From assembly GCA_947462115.1 (NCBI GenBank), contig CANHON010000140.1, positions 1 to 10,614 of the forward strand: a stretch of 10,614 bases of DNA. The letters run 5' to 3'. Each line of letters starts with the position of its first letter. Position 1 is the first letter of the stretch. The position numbers and the translations under genes are program-made. Positions 6,370-10,614 of the stretch are shown piece after piece. The notes below the pieces were generated by a model. It ran no database searches. It was not told the DNA's origin and worked only from the letters and a program-made list of their open reading frames with translations. The DNA is from Deltaproteobacteria bacterium (GTDB taxonomy: Bacteria > Myxococcota_A > UBA796 > UBA2385).

Positions 6370-7770
6370 ATGCAGACCCAGCAATACGATGCCGTCGTCA
6401 TCGGCGGCGGCCCCGGCGGCTACCCGGCGGCCATCCGCCTCGCCCAGCTCGGCGTGAAGACCCTGTGCGTGGAGCGCGAGTACTGGGGCGGCGTCTGCCT
6501 CAACGTGGGCTGCATCCCCAGCAAGGCGCTGATCACCGCCGGCAAAAAGTTCGACGAGCTCAAGCACCTCGACGTGGTCGGCATCTCGGTGCCGAGCGGC
6601 GCCACCCTCGACATGGGCAAGCTGCAGGCCTGGAAGGGCTCGGTGGTCCACAAGCTGACCAGCGGCGTCTCGACCTTGCTCAAGGCCAACAAGGCCGACC
6701 AGCTCGTCGGTGAGGCCAGCGTGCCCGCGCCCGGCAAGGTGGTGGTGAAGACCCCCGACGGCAACGAGGTGCACATCGAGGCCAAGCACATCGTCATCGC
6801 CACCGGCTCGCGCCCGATCCAGATCCCCGGCTTCAACTTCGCCGACGAGCGGGTCATGGACTCCACCAAGGCCCTGGCCCTGGACTTCGTGCCCGAGCGG
6901 CTCGTGGTGATCGGCGGCGGCTACATCGGCCTCGAGCTCGGCTCGATGCTGCAAAAGGTCGGCTGCAAGGTGACCGTGGTCGAGGCCCAGGACCAGGTGC
7001 TGCCCGGCTTCGACCCCGACGTGGTCAAGGTCATCGCCCGCCAGCTCAAGAAGAACGGCATCGACGTGCTGCTCAAGGCCAAGGCCCTGGGCTGGGAAGA
7101 GGGCGAGAACGGCGCGCTGGTCAACATTGAGACCGCCGCTGGCGTGCAGCGCATCCCCGCCGACCGCATCCTCGTGACGGTGGGCCGCCGGCCCAACTCC
7201 GAGTCCTTCAAGGACCTCGGCCTCACGATGGAGCGCGGCCACATCGTCGTGGACAAGCAGCTCAAGACGAACATCCCGGGCATCTACGCCATCGGCGACG
7301 TGGCCACCGGCGTGATGCTGGCCCACAAGGCCACCCACGAGGGCGAGATCGTGGCCGAGGTGATCGCCGGTCACAAGGCGTTCAACGACGCCCGCACCGT
7401 GCCGGCCGTCGTTTTCACCGACCCGGAGATCGCCACCGCCGGCTTGCAGGAGCCCGAGGCCAAGGCGCTCGGCTACACGCTCAAGATCGGCAAGATGCCC
7501 TGGGCGGCCAACGGCCGGGCGCTCACCACGCTGGAGACCGACGGCTTCGTCAAGGTCATCGTGGACGCCAAGAACGACCGCGTGCTCGGCGTGACCATCG
7601 TCGGTCCGCACGCCAGCGATCTGATCTCCGAGGCCGCCCTGGCCATCGAGATGGACGCCGAGGCCCTCGACATCGGCCTCACCATCCACCCCCACCCGAC
7701 CCTGGGCGAGGCCGTGATGGAGGCCGCCAAGCACGCGCTCGGCGAGGCCGTTCACATCGTGAACCGCTGA
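6370..7770 (+). CDS. lpdA: Dihydrolipoamide dehydrogenase (E3)
   Basis: E3 is an FAD-dependent disulfide oxidoreductase that reoxidises dihydrolipoyl groups on E2 and reduces NAD+. The 466 residues match the family length. Visible parts are the FAD-binding GGGPGG (12-17), the redox disulfide C43-LNVG-C48 in GGVCLNVGCIPSKAL, the NAD-binding GGGYIG (182-187), the second FAD block IYAIGDV, and the catalytic His442/Glu447 in HPHPTLGE at the dimer interface. All catalytic residues are present. ATG 6370 has GGAG at 6361-6364; the frame stays open upstream to 6097 but that part overlaps the E1-alpha-like gene and is out-of-frame noise. It lies 79 bp after the E1-alpha-like gene and is the natural partner of the E2. 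Confidence 0.96.
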   Translation: MQTQQYDAVVIGGGPGGYPAAIRLAQLGVKTLCVEREYWGGVCLNVGCIPSKALITAGKKFDELKHLDVVGISVPSGATLDMGKLQAWKGSVVHKLTSGVSTLLKANKADQLVGEASVPAPGKVVVKTPDGNEVHIEAKHIVIATGSRPIQIPGFNFADERVMDSTKALALDFVPERLVVIGGGYIGLELGSMLQKVGCKVTVVEAQDQVLPGFDPDVVKVIARQLKKNGIDVLLKAKALGWEEGENGALVNIETAAGVQRIPADRILVTVGRRPNSESFKDLGLTMERGHIVVDKQLKTNIPGIYAIGDVATGVMLAHKATHEGEIVAEVIAGHKAFNDARTVPAVVFTDPEIATAGLQEPEAKALGYTLKIGKMPWAANGRALTTLETDGFVKVIVDAKNDRVLGVTIVGPHASDLISEAALAIEMDAEALDIGLTIHPHPTLGEAVMEAAKHALGEAVHIVNR

Positions 7771-7795
7771 GCGGCCGCGGCCCCACGGAGCCCCG

Positions 7796-8323
7796 ATGCC
7801 CCTGGGGCTGAGCTGGACCCCCAACGAAGGCGGCCTGCTGCTCGTCATCCCCGACGAGGAGCTGGCCGCTTTTCCTTGCCCGCCGCCGCCCGAGCCCGAC
7901 CAGCAGCCGGTGCGCGAGCTGCACCTGACCTTGCTGTCGCGGCGCAGCCTCGCGGCGCTGGCGGCCCTGCCGAGCCCGCCGCCCTTGCCCGAGGGCCTGC
8001 TGGAGCGCCTCCCCCCGCCGACGCTCCGGCTGCTCCCTGGCCTGCACCGCGCGGATCGGCCAGCGAGCCCCGAGCGTCCGCTCGGCAAGCGCAGCTATTT
8101 TCAGGTGCTCGACGGCCAAGGCGCCTGGGCGGCCTGGACCGGATCTGTGCTCGCCGCATGGCAGAACAGCGCGCAGCACGTCAACCCCGCGCTGTGGCCG
8201 GCGGCCGAGGCCGGGAGGCTCTACCACCTCAGCCGCTTCAACCGCGGCGGAGGCGCACCGCTGGCCTCGGTCGGCGACGTGGGCTGGGCCGATCTCGCCG
8301 CGCCCGCCGGGCAGCGCCGATGA
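7796..8323 (+). CDS. Small protein with two H-x-[T/S] motifs, possible 2H phosphoesterase relative
   Basis: A 175-residue soluble protein without signal or membrane segments. It has HLTL at 43-46 and HLSR at 144-147, inside RLYHLSRFNRGG, then ASVGDVG (157-163). Paired H-x-[T/S]-x motifs are the signature of 2H phosphoesterases, which act on 2',3'-cyclic phosphates or related RNA ends, and a 'YH-[LV]-S-x-x-N ... SVGDV' block recalls 2H-like RNA-repair-associated proteins. The spacing of about 100 residues is compatible. The evidence is motif-level only, and the second motif ends in Arg rather than a hydrophobic residue, so the function is uncertain. The middle (25-35 and 60-78) is Pro-rich. 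ATG 7796 has GGAG at 7787-7790. It starts 25 bp after E3 and its stop overlaps the next start (ATGA at 8320), so it is probably co-expressed with both. Confidence 0.6.
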   Translation: MPLGLSWTPNEGGLLLVIPDEELAAFPCPPPPEPDQQPVRELHLTLLSRRSLAALAALPSPPPLPEGLLERLPPPTLRLLPGLHRADRPASPERPLGKRSYFQVLDGQGAWAAWTGSVLAAWQNSAQHVNPALWPAAEAGRLYHLSRFNRGGGAPLASVGDVGWADLAAPAGQRR

Positions 8324-8799
8324 GCGCCGCGCTCCTGTGGACCTGGGAGCTGCCCCAGAGCCTGCTCGGCCTCGGGCTGTGCCTGCTGCTGCGGATCGGC
8401 GGGCGGGAGCGGGGGGCCGAGCGTCGGTCGGACGGGCGGTGGCTCATCGAGAGTGACGACCTGGGCGTCTCTCTCGGCGCCTATGTGTTCTGGCCAACCA
8501 GCCTGCGCCGCCACGGGCCGGCCGCCTGCCGCCTCACCCGGGCGCATGAGCTCGGGCACACGGTCCAGTCCCGCCGCCTCGGCTGGCTCTACTTGCCGAC
8601 CGTCGGCCTCGCCTCGGTCTCCAGGGTGGCCTACAGCGCGGTGTTCGCGTGGCGCACCGGGCGAGCCTGGCGCGGCTACTACGACGCCTGGCCCGAAGAC
8701 GCGGCCGATCGCCACGGCGGGGTGTGGCGGGACCCCGAGGGCCGACGCCGCCCGCCGACCCGCGGCTCGCCGCTCGACCCCGGCCTCGACGGCGGCTGA
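8320..8799 (+). CDS. Small membrane-associated protein with HELGH zinc-protease-like motif
   Basis: A 159-residue protein. Residues about 5-25 form a hydrophobic segment; a second lies near 88-110. Between them is AHELGHTVQSRRLGWLYLP (75-93), whose H76-E77-x-x-H80 is a zincin-type metal site. The pattern HE-[YL]-GHT-x-QS-x-x-LG-x-LYL-x-x-x-GL followed by Y-Y-x-x-W-x-E-x-x-AD-x-x-GG (120-134) is one I associate with small, uncharacterised bacterial membrane proteins. E126 or D130 could be the third metal ligand (inference). Whether it is an active peptidase is unknown. The ATG at 8320 overlaps the upstream stop by four bases, indicating coupling to the 2H-like gene, so I chose it over the much longer open frame, which reads through the neighbour out of frame. 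Confidence 0.7.
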   Translation: MSAALLWTWELPQSLLGLGLCLLLRIGGRERGAERRSDGRWLIESDDLGVSLGAYVFWPTSLRRHGPAACRLTRAHELGHTVQSRRLGWLYLPTVGLASVSRVAYSAVFAWRTGRAWRGYYDAWPEDAADRHGGVWRDPEGRRRPPTRGSPLDPGLDGG

Positions 8800-8916
8800 G
8801 CCGCCCGAGTGCACCGGGCCTGCGCCGAAACACAAGGGCACACGACCGTGCCGCCGACGGACCCCGGGGGCCTTGCGGCGCCGACCCTTGGGACAATACC
8901 GGAGCGCACCACCCCC

Positions 8917-8922
8917 GAGGAG
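8917..8922 (+). promoter_or_regulatory. Ribosome binding site of the YfaP-like lipoprotein gene
   Basis: GAGGAG lies seven bases before ATG 8930. It fixes this start within a frame that stays open far upstream, and the start is also supported by the signal peptide directly after it. The 130-bp region before the gene shows no convincing -35/-10 pair. Confidence 0.7.
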
Positions 8923-8929
8923 CACCCGC

Positions 8930-10285
8930 ATGCCATCGACCAAGGCCCCCTCCACCGCTTCGCGCCGCGCCGCTCTGGGCGTTGTGGCCCTGCTGCTGCC
9001 CGGCTGTGGCGCCCTCAAGGGCCTCGCCACCTTCTCGGTCACCGGCACCCTGCAGGTCGAGGGCGAGACGCCCGCCGCCACCAAGCTGACGCTGTACAGC
9101 TTCACCGACAACATCAGCGCCTTCGACACCAGCCCCTGCACCGACGGGGCGGGCGACACCTGCTTTGGCAAGGTGGACACCGAGGCGCTGAGCAAGCCGG
9201 TCGAGGGCACCACGGTGGAGTGGGATGGCGCCGACTTTGAGATCATCGACGTGCCCATCGACCTCTACTACATCCTCGTGGCCGAGGGCGACGACGCGGC
9301 CATCACCTGCAGCCGCGACGTGGTCGGCTACGACGAGACCACCAAGCTCGTCACGGCCGACTCGGCCATCTGGTTGGCGGCGGCCGACATCACCGGCGGT
9401 GATCTCAGCGCCGTGCCCCTCCAGCGCGACGTTCAGCTCGCCTGCTCGACGCCCAACACCGCGCCCGAGGACCCCGAGAACACCACGCCCGACGAGACCC
9501 CCACCGTCGAGCCCACCGCCGAGGGCGACATCCCCTCGCCGACGACCTCGGCCTGGAGCGCGTTCACGGTGGTGGACCCGGCCACCGGCACCGAGTGGGG
9601 CGACGCGAGCGCCGCCAGCGCCTTGGCGGGCCCCGCCTGCAACGAGGCCTTCCCCTCCGTGCTGCGCGTGACCGGCACCACCGACGACACGGCGGCCACC
9701 GAGGCCTACATCCGCGTGCAGTTCGGCTCGGGCGACGAGGCCACCTTCCGCACCTTCCCGACGCCGATCTCGGGCGGGGCCATCAGCCAGGACATCAGCC
9801 TCACCGGCGGCTACGCGGTGGTGCAGCTCGACCTGAACGACGCGCTGGACGGCGTTGGCGAGTCCTACACCATCAGCTTCTGCGAGCGCGACGCCGCGCC
9901 GGCCCAAGAGCTGCTCACCATCCTCACCTGGGACGTCGACAACAGCGACGTGGACACCCACATCACCAACAACACCGCCGGCAGCGAGGTCGCCTACTAC
10001 AGCCTGAGCCAGAGCTGGGGCGACCTCGACATCGACGACACCAATGGCTTCGGCCCCGAGACCTTCACGAGCACCGCCGGCACCAGCGGCCAGCTCTACG
10101 AGATCAAGGCCCACTACTACAGCGATCACGGCAGCGGCCCGACCACCGCCACGATGCGGGTGGTCTACTACGACAGCGCCACCGGCGAGACCTGCGACTT
10201 CACCACCAGCAGCACCTTCAGCTCCGGCGCGTGGTGGGACGTGGCGACCGTGGGCCCCGGCATGGCCTGCCCCGCCGGCCGCTGA
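8930..10285 (+). CDS. Lipoprotein with C-terminal YfaP/DUF2135-like domain
   Basis: A 451-residue protein. The signal peptide has basic residues (Lys5, Arg12, Arg13), a hydrophobic core (14-23) and the lipobox LLPG before Cys26, so it is probably lipid-anchored to the envelope. Residues about 32-170 look beta-rich. A Pro/Thr/Glu-rich linker (about 173-208) leads to a second beta-rich part (about 209-325). The last domain (about 329-430) matches the YfaP/DUF2135 pattern: LTWDVDNSDVDTHITN (starting near 332), then GFGPETFT and YEIKAHYYSDHG. In that family the WD-x-D-x-x-DVD-x-H stretch is a likely metal-binding acidic cluster. Eight cysteines besides Cys26 could form disulfides. The function of the family is unknown. 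The gene is 130 bp after the HELGH gene and is followed by a strong terminator, so it ends the unit. Confidence 0.82.
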   Translation: MPSTKAPSTASRRAALGVVALLLPGCGALKGLATFSVTGTLQVEGETPAATKLTLYSFTDNISAFDTSPCTDGAGDTCFGKVDTEALSKPVEGTTVEWDGADFEIIDVPIDLYYILVAEGDDAAITCSRDVVGYDETTKLVTADSAIWLAAADITGGDLSAVPLQRDVQLACSTPNTAPEDPENTTPDETPTVEPTAEGDIPSPTTSAWSAFTVVDPATGTEWGDASAASALAGPACNEAFPSVLRVTGTTDDTAATEAYIRVQFGSGDEATFRTFPTPISGGAISQDISLTGGYAVVQLDLNDALDGVGESYTISFCERDAAPAQELLTILTWDVDNSDVDTHITNNTAGSEVAYYSLSQSWGDLDIDDTNGFGPETFTSTAGTSGQLYEIKAHYYSDHGSGPTTATMRVVYYDSATGETCDFTTSSTFSSGAWWDVATVGPGMACPAGR

Positions 10286-10307
10286 GCCCAAAGGCTCCGC
10301 GCCGCAC

Positions 10308-10349
10308 CGGCCCGCGCCCCGCCCAGGGCAGCGGGCCGCTCGTTTTTTT
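10308..10349 (+). terminator. Intrinsic terminator after the YfaP-like lipoprotein gene
   Basis: CGGCCCGC (10308-10315) pairs with GCGGGCCG (10331-10338), 8 bp. Inside it GCCC (10316-10319) pairs with GGGC (10326-10329) around a 6-base loop, with A10330 bulged. Four bases later comes a run of seven T (10343-10349). The T-run stands out in such GC-rich DNA. It lies 22 bases past the lipoprotein stop. Confidence 0.75.
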
Positions 10350-10393
10350 GGGCCCGGCGATCACAGGGAGCCACCCACAGGCCACGCATCTGC

Positions 10394-10400
10394 GGAGGTG
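10394..10400 (+). promoter_or_regulatory. Ribosome binding site of the comF-like gene
   Basis: GGAGGTG lies four bases before GTG 10405 (six from the GGAGG core). It sets the start of this gene at GTG. Confidence 0.7.
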
Positions 10401-10404
10401 TCCC

Positions 10405-10614
10405 GTGCATTGGACCGAGTCGCGGCCGGCCCGCTTGGCCATCGAATTTGTTGAGCTGGTGTTCCCCGATCATTGCCGGGGCTGCGGTCGAACGGCCGGG
10501 CCCCACCGGGGGCGGCTCGGCTGCCCGGACTGCGAGGTGGGCCTGCCGGCGCTCCCGCGGTGGGCAGCGCCGCCCGAGGGCCTGCGGGGCCTGTGGGTCT
10601 GCGGCGACCACGAC
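10405..10614 (+). CDS. comF: ComF-like phosphoribosyltransferase, N-terminal part (3' end outside window)
   Basis: The first 70 residues of a frame that stays open to the window edge. After a short lead comes FVELVFPDHCRGCGR, then GRLGCPDCEVGLPALPR. This is the N-terminal pattern of ComF proteins: 'L-x-FP-x-x-C-x-x-CG' followed by 'C-x-x-C-x-x-x-LP-x-[LI]'. Cys24, Cys27, Cys40 and Cys43 would form the zinc ribbon. ComF proteins act in natural transformation, helping single-stranded DNA uptake in the cytoplasm; the phosphoribosyltransferase domain lies outside the window and cannot be checked. The GTG start has a near-perfect ribosome binding site. It follows a terminator, so it begins a new transcription unit. 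Confidence 0.82.
   Translation, partial: MHWTESRPARLAIEFVELVFPDHCRGCGRTAGPHRGRLGCPDCEVGLPALPRWAAPPEGLRGLWVCGDHD

Noticed and set aside
6103..8088. A 661-residue minus-strand open frame opposite E3
   Set aside because: It is the antisense shadow of E3 and neighbours, common in GC-rich DNA, rich in Gly/Ala/Val/His/Asp with no recognisable motif.
8873..8898. TTGCGG and ACAATA as a promoter for the YfaP-like lipoprotein gene
   Set aside because: The spacing is only 14 bases and both boxes match weakly.

Overview
This is a very GC-rich stretch with Ala/Pro-rich proteins, frequent GTG and TTG starts backed by Shine-Dalgarno sites, and several predicted exported or lipid-anchored proteins. That pattern fits a Gram-negative bacterium of the Myxococcota/deltaproteobacterial kind. 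The placement is inference from composition and gene families, not from a marker gene.

Left part (1-2333): the window opens inside the 3' end of an ExbD/TolR-like energy-transduction gene. It converges on a minus-strand gene (306-1232) for an unrecognised exported protein with 16 cysteines in a strikingly regular array. Divergent from that gene is a DUF547 lipoprotein (1380-2333).

Centre (2434-8799): a probable operon on the plus strand. The order is lipoyl synthase (lipA), an E1-beta-like protein, a complete E2 acyltransferase, an E1-alpha-like protein, a complete dihydrolipoamide dehydrogenase (E3), a small protein with two H-x-[T/S] motifs, and a small membrane protein with a HELGH motif. 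Several junctions are tight: two 4-nt stop/start overlaps and one 1-nt gap. LipA, E2 and E3 carry all their expected catalytic residues. Both E1-like subunits are shortened and have lost the residues that bind thiamine diphosphate and its metal. The locus therefore reads as a lipoyl-E2/E3 module with a pseudo-E1 pair, and this is the best candidate for an undescribed system.

Right part (8930-10614): a lipoprotein with a C-terminal YfaP/DUF2135-like domain, then a good intrinsic terminator, then the start of a comF-like gene that runs off the window. No tRNA, rRNA, CRISPR array, insertion sequence or integrase was seen. No gene-free stretch exceeds about 150 bases.
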